From assembly GCA_041750975.1 (NCBI GenBank), contig JBGSYN010000071.1, positions 1 to 60,450 on the forward strand: a DNA stretch of 60,450 nt, written 5' to 3'. Below are positions 1 through 8,865 of this stretch, one piece after another; position 1 is the first letter of the stretch; each line of letters opens with the position of its first letter. The translations under genes and the position numbers were made by a program. The notes beneath the pieces are model-generated. The model was not told the DNA's origin. It made no database searches and saw only the letters and a program-made list of their open reading frames with translations. This stretch comes from JBGSYN01 sp041750975 (GTDB lineage: Bacteria > Pseudomonadota > Alphaproteobacteria > Geminicoccales > Geminicoccaceae).

Positions 1-489
1 CTGCTGCATCCAACGGGCGAGTTCGCGGCGCGGTTCATGATCCTGGCGATGATGGTGACGCCCTTGCGCCTGATCTTTGCGAACGCCCGCTGGCCGCTCT
101 GGCTGGTGCGACGGCGCCGTTATCTGGGCGTTGCGGCCTTCGGCTATGCGGCACTGCATGTGCTCTTCTATGTCATCGATGAGGGGCCGTTCTCGAATGT
201 CGTGGCCGAGGCGCTGCGGCTTTCGATCTGGACCGGCTGGGTGGCGTTCCTGATCTTCGTGCCGCTCGCGGCGACCAGCAATGAGTGGGCGGTGCGGCGG
301 CTGAAGCGGGCCTGGAAGCCACTGCACCGCTGGGTTTATGCGGCGGCCGTCATGACCCTCGCCCATTGGATCTTCCTCGAATATGACGTTGGGCCGGCCC
401 TGGTGCATTTTCTGCCGCTCGTGGCGCTCGAGACCTATCGCGTCCTGCGCAGCCGGTCCGTGCCGTTGCGCGTCGCCAGCAGGGCCTGA
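1..489 (+). CDS. msrQ: MsrQ-like ferric reductase transmembrane protein, 5' end outside window
   Basis: The reading frame is open from base 1 (LLHPTGEFAARF...), so the start lies upstream and about 162 residues are visible. It resembles MsrQ, the haem b membrane partner of the periplasmic methionine sulfoxide reductase MsrP, in the ferric-reductase-like transmembrane family. The sequence shows HPTGE near the beginning, VTPLR, an RRRRYLG loop, a helix with ALHVLFY, and a later helix with LHRWVYAAAVMTLAHW; the histidines in these helices are the likely haem ligands. About four hydrophobic segments are visible. An MsrP gene would be expected upstream, outside the window. The generic ferric reductase family is the alternative. 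Confidence 0.75.
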   Translation: MLHPTGEFAARFMILAMMVTPLRLIFANARWPLWLVRRRRYLGVAAFGYAALHVLFYVIDEGPFSNVVAEALRLSIWTGWVAFLIFVPLAATSNEWAVRRLKRAWKPLHRWVYAAAVMTLAHWIFLEYDVGPALVHFLPLVALETYRVLRSRSVPLRVASRA

Positions 490-493
490 TCCG

Positions 494-1285
494 ATGATGC
501 AGCGATGGGACCCCGTCGCCGAGGATCGGCCCTTCACGACCAGGACCAGCTGGCTGCTGCCGCTGCGGCGGGATGGCACGCCGGCGATTTTGAAGATCGC
601 GCTCGAGGAGGAGGAAAAGCGGGGCGGGCGTTTGATGGTCTGGTTCGACGGCAAAGGGGCCGCACCGGTGCTGGCGCACGATCAAGACGGCCTCCTTCTG
701 GAGCGGGCCATGGGTCCGGGGACACTGGCCGAGCTTGCCCGAACCGGCCGGGATGACGAGGCTTGCCGGATCATCTGCCGGACCATCGGTGTGCTGCATG
801 AGGCCAGAGCCGAGCCGCCCCCGCCATTGATGCCGCTCGCGTGGTGGTTCGGCGAACTCGGGCCCGCGGCGGCGCGCCATGGCGGCGTTCTGGCCCGGGC
901 CGCGTCGACCACCCGCGAGTTGCTGGCCAGCCAAGAGGAGGTGGTGCCGCTGCATGGCGATATCCATCATGGCAATGTTCTGGATTTCGGCGGGCGTGGC
1001 TGGCTGGCGATCGATCCCAAGGGCCTCATCGGCGATCGCTGCTTCGACTATGCCAATCTCTTCTGCAATCCCGAGCATGAGATCGCGACGGAGCCCGCCC
1101 GCTTTGCCCGCCGGGTCGAGATCGTAGAGGCATGCGCCGGCCAGGATCGCGCGCGTCTGTTGCGCTGGATCCTAGCCTGGGCCGGCTTGTCCGCGGCCTG
1201 GCTCCTCAAGGACGGCGATTGCGACCGTACACCGCTCAGGGTTGCCGAATTGGCGGCAGCGGAGATTGACCGGCATGGAAATTGA
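494..1285 (+). CDS. Aminoglycoside/streptomycin 6-phosphotransferase family kinase (APH(6)-like)
   Basis: This 263-residue protein has the protein-kinase-like fold of APH(6)/StrB enzymes, which phosphorylate streptomycin or related small hydroxylated substrates. The catalytic loop HGDIHHGN is at about 154-161, with Asp156 the likely base, followed by the metal-binding IDPKGLIGD at about 173-181. Lys34 in AILKIALE is the probable ATP-binding lysine. The frame is open further upstream, but the ATG at 494 lies just after the preceding stop and gives the normal family length. The chromosomal setting suggests a housekeeping or intrinsic-resistance homologue; actual drug resistance cannot be inferred from the sequence. 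Confidence 0.85.
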   Translation: MMQRWDPVAEDRPFTTRTSWLLPLRRDGTPAILKIALEEEEKRGGRLMVWFDGKGAAPVLAHDQDGLLLERAMGPGTLAELARTGRDDEACRIICRTIGVLHEARAEPPPPLMPLAWWFGELGPAAARHGGVLARAASTTRELLASQEEVVPLHGDIHHGNVLDFGGRGWLAIDPKGLIGDRCFDYANLFCNPEHEIATEPARFARRVEIVEACAGQDRARLLRWILAWAGLSAAWLLKDGDCDRTPLRVAELAAAEIDRHGN

Positions 1286-1373
1286 GACCGATCGACTGGT
1301 TTTGCGGGCGTGGCGCGATACGGATCTGCCCCATGTCCAACGCTACGCCGTGCGGCCTGAATTCTATCGTTGA
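1275..1373 (+). pseudogene. Truncated GNAT acetyltransferase (N-terminal 32 residues only)
   Basis: An ATG overlapping the end of the kinase gene opens a frame reading MEIETDRLVLRAWRDTD and then HVQRYAVRPEFYR before a TGA. That is the usual beginning of a RimJ/RimL-type GNAT acetyltransferase (roughly 170 residues), covering strand 1 and helix 1 only. No continuation of the fold is visible in any frame downstream. About 25 bases after the stop, an equally short fragment of another gene begins on the opposite strand. I interpret both as stubs left by a deletion. Confidence 0.6.
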
Positions 1374-1397
1374 CAGTCGTGGTTCATGTTCGAAACG

Positions 1398-1496
1398 TCA
1401 TTCACCGAGATCGCCCTCGGCGCCAACGAGCAGTGCCTGATACCAGTGGCGGCTGGCCTTGAGGTCATGCACGGCGATCAGGGGTTGGGGCCGCAT
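1398..1496 (-). pseudogene. Truncated VOC/glyoxalase-family protein (N-terminal 32 residues only)
   Basis: On the minus strand an ATG opens MRPQPLIAVHDLKASRHWYQ followed by ALLVGAEGDLGE and a stop. PLIAVHDLKASRHWYQALL matches the first beta strand and helix of vicinal-oxygen-chelate proteins (glyoxalase, bleomycin-resistance and dioxygenase superfamily), where one module has about 120 residues. Only the start of the module survives and the metal-ligand strands are missing. The fragment abuts the GNAT stub in convergent orientation. Alternatively these are two unrelated decay events. Confidence 0.55.
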
Positions 1497-1527
1497 TGGC
1501 CTTGCCTTCTCCGCTCCCGAAGGTCAT

Positions 1528-3582
1528 TCACGCCGCGGAAGCGGCACCGGTCCCGAGCGCGGGCTTGCCGCGCACCGCCAGCGCCGCTTCGAGCGCTTCT
1601 TCCGACCAGTAGGTCCAGGCCGCCTGTTTGACCGAGCGCAACGTGTCGGGATCGGCCAGGAGATCGAGCAGATCGCCCTTGTTCAGGGTGCCGGGACCGA
1701 CATGGCCGGCAATGGCCGCGATGGTACCGTCACAGCGGCCATATTGACCCTGCAGCAACTCGATATGCAGTTCCTGGGTACGGGGGTCGATCAAAACCGA
1801 TTGCAGCAATTCCTTCGACGATGGGATCGAGAGTTTGGCGCGCCATTGATCGAGGCGCTCGATCACCGTAACCGGCCCGGCCTCCTCTTGCGTCAGCAGC
1901 AGATTGTGCCGCCGCAGCCAGTCCCCGATCGCTTTGCTCTCGAGACAGGCGACAAGATAGGGTGCGATCGCGGGCCCGAGACAAACCGGCAGCAGCCACC
2001 AGAAGAGCGGCCGCGCCAAGAACCAGATGGCGACAGCCGCGGCAATGCCGATCGACTGCACCAGCAGAAAACGCCGCTGCAGGGCCATGATCGAGGAATT
2101 GTCGCTGTCCCGGCGCTGCGGCCGCCAATCGATGACCCCGCCTAAAAGGATGCTCAAGACGAACCAGGTCTGCTTCAGCATCATGATCGGCGCCAGCAGC
2201 ACCGAGATGACGATTTCGAGCACGAAGCTCAGAACTATGGCCGGTGCGCCGCCAAGCAGACGCCGCCTTGAAGGCTCGGCGATCGCGAGACATGCCCCCA
2301 GGATCTTGGGCAGAAACAGCCAGCCGAGGGTGATGAACAGGAGCCGCTCGGCCTCTTTGGCGACCGAACTCGGCAGGACCGGAAACGGCATTTCCTCGGT
2401 GAAGTAGATCGGGGTGCCGTAGGCGAGCTCGAAGCCCTGGGCCGCCGAAAGGAGGAGGAAGACCAGCCAGATCGGGGCGGTCAGGTAGGCCATGATCCCG
2501 ATGAAGATGTGCAGCCGGCTGGTCAGCCGCAAATCGCGCGCCGCCAGGACCCGCACATGCTGCAGATTGCCCTGGCACCAGCGGCGGTCGCGGGACAGAT
2601 AGTCCTCGATGCCGGGCGGCGGTTCCTCGTAGCTCTGGCCGAGATCGTCGGCGATCCGAACCTCGAAGCCGCCGCGTCTGAGGAGTGCTGCTTCGACGAA
2701 ATCGTGACTCAAGATGTCGCCGCCAAACGGCGGGCGGCCCGGAAAAGTGGGCAAGCCGCAAAGATCGGCGAACGCCGACATGCGTATGATCGCGTTGTGG
2801 CCCCAGTAGTTACCGTCGGGTCCGGACCAGGCAGACACGCCGGCGGCATTGATATTGCCGACCATTTCGCCGGCGAATTGCAATGACCGGGCAAACAGCG
2901 TTCGGCCCTTGATGAGCTTGGGCGGGACCTGAATGAGGCCGACCGCCGGCTGCGCATCCATCCGGGCGACGAGTTCGATCAGGGTTTCCGCCCCGACCAG
3001 GCTATCGGCGTCAAGCGGGACGATGTAACCGTAATGACCGCCCCAGCGGCCGACGAAATCATCGAGATTGCCGATCTTGCGCCGACTATTGTTAAGCCGA
3101 CGCCGGTAAAAGACACGGCCGCCCGCTTCGAGCCCCAGGCGTAATTGACGCCAAGCCTCGATTTCCTGGAGCCAGATTTCGGGGTCGTTGGTGTCGCTGA
3201 GGATGAAGATATCGAACCGTTCAGCCTGGCCGTGGGCCTGCAGATCCTCCCACATCGCCGCTATGCGAGCAAAAACGCCCTGCACTTCCTCATTGTAGAT
3301 CGGCATGAGCAGGGCGACGCGCGGGCCTTCGCCAAGGATCGCGGGCGGCGGCCTTGAGCCGAAGCGGCGCCGGGTTTCGCGCACCATCCCCGCCATATGC
3401 GACCAGAATGACTGCGCGAGCCACAGCGCCAGCAGTGAAAACACCAGGATGCTGGCGATGTCCAGCATGCTCAGGCCGTCGACGAACAGGATGGCCGCGA
3501 AGGTCCAGACCGCCCAGGCCAGCGATATGCCGATCAGGACGGCAAGCAGTCCACGCAAATAAACCGCTGAATGCGGACGCAT
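1528..3582 (-). CDS. opgH: Glucans biosynthesis glucosyltransferase H
   Basis: OpgH (MdoH) is the inner-membrane GT2 glucosyltransferase that polymerises UDP-glucose into the backbone of osmoregulated periplasmic glucans and passes it to the periplasm. Two transmembrane segments (about 8-34 and 43-62) precede the catalytic domain, which contains LLMPIYNEE (about 91-99), ILSDTNDPE, the PLDADS motif with Asp191 and Asp193, and a RRWCQGN motif near residue 327 equivalent to Q(Q/R)RW. More membrane helices follow. At 684 residues it is shorter than the E. coli protein, as is common in alphaproteobacteria. The ATG overlaps the stop of the upstream small gene in a TAATG junction, implying translational coupling. 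Confidence 0.93.
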   Translation of the reverse strand: MRPHSAVYLRGLLAVLIGISLAWAVWTFAAILFVDGLSMLDIASILVFSLLALWLAQSFWSHMAGMVRETRRRFGSRPPPAILGEGPRVALLMPIYNEEVQGVFARIAAMWEDLQAHGQAERFDIFILSDTNDPEIWLQEIEAWRQLRLGLEAGGRVFYRRRLNNSRRKIGNLDDFVGRWGGHYGYIVPLDADSLVGAETLIELVARMDAQPAVGLIQVPPKLIKGRTLFARSLQFAGEMVGNINAAGVSAWSGPDGNYWGHNAIIRMSAFADLCGLPTFPGRPPFGGDILSHDFVEAALLRRGGFEVRIADDLGQSYEEPPPGIEDYLSRDRRWCQGNLQHVRVLAARDLRLTSRLHIFIGIMAYLTAPIWLVFLLLSAAQGFELAYGTPIYFTEEMPFPVLPSSVAKEAERLLFITLGWLFLPKILGACLAIAEPSRRRLLGGAPAIVLSFVLEIVISVLLAPIMMLKQTWFVLSILLGGVIDWRPQRRDSDNSSIMALQRRFLLVQSIGIAAAVAIWFLARPLFWWLLPVCLGPAIAPYLVACLESKAIGDWLRRHNLLLTQEEAGPVTVIERLDQWRAKLSIPSSKELLQSVLIDPRTQELHIELLQGQYGRCDGTIAAIAGHVGPGTLNKGDLLDLLADPDTLRSVKQAAWTYWSEEALEAALAVRGKPALGTGAASAA

Positions 3583-3986
3583 TATCTGAAACCGAGGGCG
3601 GGCACCAATGAGGCAAGAAACGCGGTGACGGGCCTTACTCTGAGCGCGGACGTGACAGGCTCGATGGTTTGCGTGCGGATCAGCAGGGGAGCCGCTTCCG
3701 GTGTTTTCCGGCCGATTGCGGCATCGCCGTCGTCACGATTCGTGATTGCGCTCTCGGCCTCGGCCAACGCCAGCCGCATTGCCGCCTCGAGCGGCACCTC
3801 GCCGTGACGCTCGCGCAAACGCAGCGCCAAGAGACAAGCTTCGCGTTCCGCCTGCGCTACGCTCGAGGCGATAAAGAGCAATGCGAGCCGGCGCTCCACC
3901 AGCGACCACACATTGCGCGGATGCGCACCGTTGGATGTCCGGTTGTCGCGATGCAATGTTTCCATCAGTTTGTGACCCTCACCCAC
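3582..3986 (-). CDS. Unrecognised small protein encoded between opgG and opgH
   Basis: I do not recognise this 134-residue protein. It lies 21 bases after the opgG stop, and its own TAA overlaps the opgH start codon (TAATG), so it is very probably translated within the glucan operon. It has no signal peptide. The centre (about 25-95) looks helical and is rich in Ala, Leu, Arg and Glu, with AQAEREACLLALRLRERHG as an amphipathic stretch; the last 20 residues are more hydrophobic (RPVTAFLASLVPALGF). An internal Met8 is an alternative start. A role in regulating or assembling the glucan synthase is suggested only by position. Confidence 0.65.
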   Translation of the reverse strand: MGEGHKLMETLHRDNRTSNGAHPRNVWSLVERRLALLFIASSVAQAEREACLLALRLRERHGEVPLEAAMRLALAEAESAITNRDDGDAAIGRKTPEAAPLLIRTQTIEPVTSALRVRPVTAFLASLVPALGFR

Positions 3987-4007
3987 GTCCTTAACTATAT
4001 CGCCAGA

Positions 4008-5522
4008 TCACAGTTCATCCAACCGGTAGATCCATGTCTCCGATACCTGGTTGCCGTCCGCCTCCAGCCATGCACTCAGCTCGGTCGGCGTATCGACCGG
4101 AGTGACATCGAAAAACAGGCGGTAACTTCCCGTTATCGGATTGAGTTGCAGTACCGGTTTCGTCACTTCTGCTGACCCGGCGTTGACCACCGGCGTGATC
4201 TGGTCGATCGGCCGGTCGATAGCCGAATAATCGATGACGACCTTGCGGGTTCCCTCGGCCGGTCGAGATCCGGCAACACCTCCTGTCCCAACGCGCGTGT
4301 CCAACACTCTGGAAGTGGCACTGCCGACGATGCTCTGCTTGCTCCAGAACACGCGATACGAGATCGTCAATTCGCTGCCGGCCTCGATGTCGATCATCGG
4401 CGACCAGAACGCGACGATGTTGTCATGGGTCTCCGTCGGCGCCGGCAGTTCGAGCAGCATCACATTGCCGGAGCCGAAAGGGGCTATCGGTTCGATCCAG
4501 ACGCTCGGCCGGAGATCGTAGCGCGCTTCGAGATCCTGAAAAGTGGTGAATTCGCGATCTCGCTGGATCAGGCCGAAGGCCTTCGGATTCTCGGCGTGAA
4601 TTACTGACCAGTGCAATCGCGCCGGGTTAGCAAGTGGACGCCAAACGATGGATTCGTCCTGGCGCCACAGAATTAACCCTTGGGAATCGTGGACTCTCGG
4701 CCGGTAGTCATCGGCACCCGCCCGATCGTTCGGGCCGAAGAGATACATGCTGGTCAGCGGCGCAATGCCGAGCCGCTCGACCGGTGCTCGAAAGAACAAC
4801 CTCGCCTGTGTCGCCACTTCGGTCCGCTCCCCGGGCACGACCTCGAAGCGGTAGGCGCCGACCACGCTCTGGCTCTCGAGGAGCGCATAGATGACCACCG
4901 AGGTGGCCGTGCTCGGCTCTTCCAGCCAGAACGCGGTAAAGCTCGGGAATTCCTCGCCATCGACCGTGCCGGTATCGACCGCGAGCCCGCGGGCGGAGGC
5001 GCCGTAGCGGCTGTCCCTGCCGACCGCCCGAAAGTAACTGGCGCCCAGAAACGCAATGACCTCGTCGAAGACCTCGCTTTGGTTGATCGGGTAATGCAGC
5101 CTGAAACCGGCGAAGCCATGGATTTCACTAGGATCGCCCGGCAGGGGGGCGTCGTAGGAGAACATGTCCTGGCTGAACTCGACACGATCGACGACATTTT
5201 CGCGGACGGTGTAGATGTCGACGGGCCGGTTATAGAAAACACCCGAATGAAAGAGCTGGACCCGGAAGGGTGAGTTGCGATCGCTCCACAACGCCACTTC
5301 AGGCTTGAAGCGAATGGACCTGAATGTGTCGTAGTCGATATCCGCGAGCCATTCAGGGACCTGGCGCGGGGCTCGCGGCGGCTCCGTCGAAAGTCGTTTG
5401 GCCTCGGCTGCCAGAGCGTCGAAGCTGAAATTGGCGCCATCGCCGAGGCGGAGTTCCTGCGCGAAAGCCTGGCCGATCAACACAAATCCCAGCATCGGCG
5501 CCAAGAACGACAGCAATTTCAT
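4008..5522 (-). CDS. opgG: Glucans biosynthesis protein G (periplasmic)
   Basis: OpgG (MdoG) is the periplasmic protein needed for making or branching osmoregulated periplasmic glucans. The 504-residue product begins with a Sec signal peptide (MKLLSFLAPMLGFVLIGQAFA, cleavage near 21). Family hallmarks include FDALAAEAKRLS, DYDTFRSIRFKPEVALW (about 63-79), FQVQLFHSG-type sequence, GFAGFRLHYPIN, ASYFRAVG and RYGASARGLAVDT. Length is normal. It is the first gene of the opgG-small gene-opgH operon. An acceptable Shine-Dalgarno (GAAGG) precedes the ATG. Confidence 0.95.
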   Translation of the reverse strand: MKLLSFLAPMLGFVLIGQAFAQELRLGDGANFSFDALAAEAKRLSTEPPRAPRQVPEWLADIDYDTFRSIRFKPEVALWSDRNSPFRVQLFHSGVFYNRPVDIYTVRENVVDRVEFSQDMFSYDAPLPGDPSEIHGFAGFRLHYPINQSEVFDEVIAFLGASYFRAVGRDSRYGASARGLAVDTGTVDGEEFPSFTAFWLEEPSTATSVVIYALLESQSVVGAYRFEVVPGERTEVATQARLFFRAPVERLGIAPLTSMYLFGPNDRAGADDYRPRVHDSQGLILWRQDESIVWRPLANPARLHWSVIHAENPKAFGLIQRDREFTTFQDLEARYDLRPSVWIEPIAPFGSGNVMLLELPAPTETHDNIVAFWSPMIDIEAGSELTISYRVFWSKQSIVGSATSRVLDTRVGTGGVAGSRPAEGTRKVVIDYSAIDRPIDQITPVVNAGSAEVTKPVLQLNPITGSYRLFFDVTPVDTPTELSAWLEADGNQVSETWIYRLDEL

Positions 5523-5784
5523 TGAGTATCAAGCCTTCAGGCGCGCGCATTGCCCAGGTCACGAGTATAGATTCAGGACCGTGAACGGTGGGCATCGCGC
5601 AAGGTTCCAGCCCACAAATCTTCAATTCCGGCGATGATGCTACATCGTCCATCTCGCAGACGCAGCATGGCAGATTGGCTCACTAAGAAGATTTCGCAGG
5701 AACCGATCGATCATTCACTTTCAGTTAACCACCGCCGCCTAGCGTCCCGCCATCGTCAACCCGAATATTATCTGGAGGTGGACC

Positions 5785-6096
5785 TTGCGAGACTATCGAA
5801 ATTCGGAGAGATGGGATGCGGATTCGGAAGGTGTCACGGCGAAATCGCAGCCGGATCCCCTTGACACTCTCGGTGCCGAAGATGATGGCCTTTCCGACAT
5901 CGACCCACTCGACCTGCCGGAAATCATGTGGCCAGGAACTCATTACGGACCCGACCTGTCCGGACACGGACGGACCCCTTCGAGAGCGCCGTCGGGCCAT
6001 CGCCGCCTTGCCGCAGATGACGAATGCGATCCTCATTGGCAAAGCCTCGGCGCCGTGCTGGACAGTCTCTTCGCGCAGGACAGCACCGAAACCTGA
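5785..6096 (+). CDS. Hypothetical small acidic protein with TTG start
   Basis: I do not recognise this 103-residue protein. The case for translation is a strong GGAGGTGG ribosome-binding site (about 5774-5781) close to a TTG start, and a markedly acidic composition (DTLGAEDDGLSDIDPLDLPEI) unlike the Arg/Pro-rich translation of the overlapping reverse frame. It has no signal peptide, membrane segment or known motif. It stands alone between the divergent opgG promoter and the META-domain gene. It could be spurious. Confidence 0.4.
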   Translation: MRDYRNSERWDADSEGVTAKSQPDPLDTLGAEDDGLSDIDPLDLPEIMWPGTHYGPDLSGHGRTPSRAPSGHRRLAADDECDPHWQSLGAVLDSLFAQDSTET

Positions 6097-6224
6097 ACCG
6101 ATTCGCGCACAGCAGGCCGGGATCATGCGGCGTGCTGGACCCCCTCCCCTAAAGGTGGCAATGAGCGTCGCTTGGATTATCGGCTGAGGCGCCATGCCAC
6201 GGTGCCGGAGGGACGGACGCTGCA

Positions 6225-6629
6225 ATGAGAACGACGGTTCAATATGCGATCGTAATGCTGCTCATCACTCAGGGTGTGGCCGAGGCGGCGCACCTGGCCG
6301 GCAGCGAATGGCGGCCGGTCGAGATCGGCGGCGCCGAGGTTCCGGCAGACACCGGGATCTTCGTTCGATTCGGTGGGGAAGGCGAACTGACCGGTCACGG
6401 TGGCTGCAACAGTTTTTTCGGTTCCTACTCGATTACGGGGGATCGCATTGAGATCGGCCCCCTTGGTGTTACCAGGATGGCCTGCCCGGAGCCCGTCTCG
6501 ACGCGTGAGTTCGAATTCCTCGCCTCGCTGGAGAATGCCAAGCAATTCGCGCGTGAACGGATCGATCTCGAACTCAGGGATCAGAGCGGCATCACCTTGG
6601 TACGGCTGATCCAGACAGACGCCGATTGA
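6225..6629 (+). CDS. META/HslJ-domain secreted protein
   Basis: This 134-residue protein has a signal peptide (about 1-21, ending AEA) followed by one META domain, the fold of HslJ and related heat-inducible or novobiocin-linked outer-membrane proteins. Diagnostic pieces are LAGSEWRPVEIGG, then GHGGCNSFFGSY and IGPLGVTRMACPEP, with the two conserved cysteines, and FLASLENAKQF. The maturation site has no lipobox cysteine, so it is probably a soluble periplasmic protein. Molecular function is unknown for the family. It is monocistronic here. Confidence 0.85.
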   Translation: MRTTVQYAIVMLLITQGVAEAAHLAGSEWRPVEIGGAEVPADTGIFVRFGGEGELTGHGGCNSFFGSYSITGDRIEIGPLGVTRMACPEPVSTREFEFLASLENAKQFARERIDLELRDQSGITLVRLIQTDAD

Positions 6630-6774
6630 ACTGAGCGGTCCGGGCCTGCAACGGCCATACGAGAGTGGACGGGACGTGCCTGTACCCTGTCCGCTTCTGC
6701 AGTTGCTTGCGGTCGGCAGGTTACCATTCGCCCAGCAAATTCCACCGGCTCCATGACAGCGGCAGAAGTTTGAG

Positions 6775-7638
6775 GTGACGACCGGGAGGGGGATTGCCGC
6801 TGCACTAGGCTCGACCGTGATTTTCGCAACGCAGGACGCGATCACCAAATCCCTCACGGCGGATCTGGCGATCGGTCAGATCATCATGGTCCGTTTCGTC
6901 AGCTTCGCGATATTCGCCACGATTTTCGTGGCATTGCGGCCTGGCTTCATGCGGGCGCTCCGCGCCAGGCGGCCCTATTTGCAGATCATCCGCTCGCTGC
7001 TTCTGGTCGGTGAGATCATGATCTTCGCGCTGGCTCTGCGGGCCTTGTCGCTGCCGCTCATTCACGCACTCTTTCTGACTTTTCCCTTGATGATCACGGC
7101 TCTTTCGCTGCCGGTTCTCGGCGAGACCGTGGGCTGGAGGCGCTGGATTGCCGTTGCGATCGGCTTTGCCGGCACCCTCGTCATTCTCAGGCCATCCGTG
7201 GGCTCCTTCGAGCCGGCGAGCCTTCTAGTTCTCGGCTGTGCGCTGGTATTCTCCTTCTACAATCTCCTCACCCGCCTTGCCTCACGCGACGACAGCTTCG
7301 AGACATCAACGCTCTATGCGGCGGTCATCGGCGCTCTGGTGGCCAGTGTCTTCGGCGTGGCAAGCTGGCAGGCACCCACGGGCGGGCAATGGTTCTGGCT
7401 CGCCATACTCTCGATCACCGGCATCAGCGGCCACATGCTCTTGATCAAGGCACTCGACTGGGCACCCGCATCGATCCTGCAACCGATCAACTTCACCATC
7501 ATCGTCTGGGGTACGATACTGAGTATCGTCTTTTTCGATACTTGGCCCGATCGCCTGACCATCGTCGGTGCCTCAATCGTCATCGGTAGCGGTCTGTTCA
7601 TCACCTGGCGGGAACCTCGAAGGCATCAGACGCATTAA
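6775..7638 (+). CDS. DMT superfamily (EamA) transporter
   Basis: The 287-residue protein has about ten hydrophobic segments in two EamA repeats, as in RhaT/YdcZ/RarD-type drug/metabolite transporters. Typical features are FATQDAITKSLTADLAIGQIIMVRF in the first pair of helices, LPVLGETVGWRRWIAVAIGF between repeats, and the second-repeat LLIKALDWAPASILQPI followed by a helix ending FDTWPD. The start is the GTG at 6775; no better ATG exists upstream in frame. The substrate cannot be deduced. It is flanked by unrelated single genes. Confidence 0.9.
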   Translation: MTTGRGIAAALGSTVIFATQDAITKSLTADLAIGQIIMVRFVSFAIFATIFVALRPGFMRALRARRPYLQIIRSLLLVGEIMIFALALRALSLPLIHALFLTFPLMITALSLPVLGETVGWRRWIAVAIGFAGTLVILRPSVGSFEPASLLVLGCALVFSFYNLLTRLASRDDSFETSTLYAAVIGALVASVFGVASWQAPTGGQWFWLAILSITGISGHMLLIKALDWAPASILQPINFTIIVWGTILSIVFFDTWPDRLTIVGASIVIGSGLFITWREPRRHQTH

Positions 7639-7842
7639 AGGCAGATCTTGCGACAGTTGATCGAAGCCTGTCCTCCTTGAAACCCCACGTGATCTCGATC
7701 CGACCATGGCTCATCGGAAGATTCACTCCAATCCAGCTGGCGTCCGGCATTAACGGCTAATGCATTACAGTGACCCTTGTCATCGAAGAGGCGGTAACTT
7801 CCTACAACAAGCTTTTCAGGCGAGTGATCGCTACATATTGGA

Positions 7843-8865
7843 ATGAGGGCATTGATCCAGGATCCCGAGACGGATGACGAGGACGGACGGCTTCGCGCAC
7901 TCGAAAGATATGATATCCTTGACAATGCCGAGGAAAAGCCAATCGAAAATATCGTTAATCTGGTTCAGCAGACCTTGCATGTTCCGATGTGCGCGATCAG
8001 CCTGGTGCATCGCAAAAACCAATGGTTCAAGGGCGCCCGCGGAGTCGGCTTAATCGAGACCTCGCGTGACTTTTCCTTCGGCTCGCACATCGTCCAGCGT
8101 TCGGACAATCTCGTTGTTTGCAACGCGCTCGAGGACCCACTCTTCGCGACGAACCCGCTGGTTACCGGCGAGCCTTATATTCGGGCCTGTGCGGGCGTGC
8201 CGCTCAAGACCCCGGACGGCTACAGGATCGGCAGTCTCTGCGCGCTCGACATACAGCCACGCGAATTCCCCGAATTCGAAATCGCCATACTCGAGAGCCT
8301 CGCGAAAGTCGTCGTCGACGAACTCGAGTTGAAGCAGATCGCGTCGCGGGATCATCTGACCGGTGCCGAAACGAGGCGTGCCTGGATGGCGAAGGCCCAC
8401 GCGGAAATCGCCAGAGCCAGCCGATATCGCCGCCCGATCTCCGTGATGATCCTGGATCTCGACAATTTCAAGGCCGTCAACGACAGCCATGGCCACCCCT
8501 CTGGCGATGTCGTGATCAAGACGCTCGCCGATCTTTGCATGAAGACGTTGCGCCAATCCGATTTTTTCGGCCGGCTTGGCGGCGAGGAATTTGCGCTGAT
8601 GATGCCGGAGACAAGTGCTGCCAATGCCTGCGTCGTCGCTGAAAGAATTCGGGCAGGTTTCGAAGCGTCGGCGATCGATATTGGCGATATCGATCCTCTA
8701 TTCTGTACCGTAAGCGTCGGTGTCGCCAGCGATCACCATTGTCGAAACCTCGAGCCCCTATTGGAACGCGCTGACCAGGCCCTCTATTGCGCCAAGAAGC
8801 AGGGGCGCAATCGCGTCATCGCTGCCGGTCACATGATCTCGGTCCCCATGGCGAAAGCACTTTAG
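7843..8865 (+). CDS. GAF-GGDEF diguanylate cyclase
   Basis: This 340-residue cytoplasmic sensor has an N-terminal GAF domain (about 20-160) and a C-terminal GGDEF domain (about 170-330) that makes cyclic di-GMP from two GTP. The active site is GGEEF (246-250) with LDLDNFKAVNDSHGH (about 204-218) for metal and GTP binding. RQSD at 237-240, five residues before GGEEF, is a product-inhibition I-site. No transmembrane segment or EAL domain is present. Its TAG stop overlaps the stop of the convergent MFS gene. The GAF ligand is unknown. Confidence 0.93.
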   Translation: MRALIQDPETDDEDGRLRALERYDILDNAEEKPIENIVNLVQQTLHVPMCAISLVHRKNQWFKGARGVGLIETSRDFSFGSHIVQRSDNLVVCNALEDPLFATNPLVTGEPYIRACAGVPLKTPDGYRIGSLCALDIQPREFPEFEIAILESLAKVVVDELELKQIASRDHLTGAETRRAWMAKAHAEIARASRYRRPISVMILDLDNFKAVNDSHGHPSGDVVIKTLADLCMKTLRQSDFFGRLGGEEFALMMPETSAANACVVAERIRAGFEASAIDIGDIDPLFCTVSVGVASDHHCRNLEPLLERADQALYCAKKQGRNRVIAAGHMISVPMAKAL

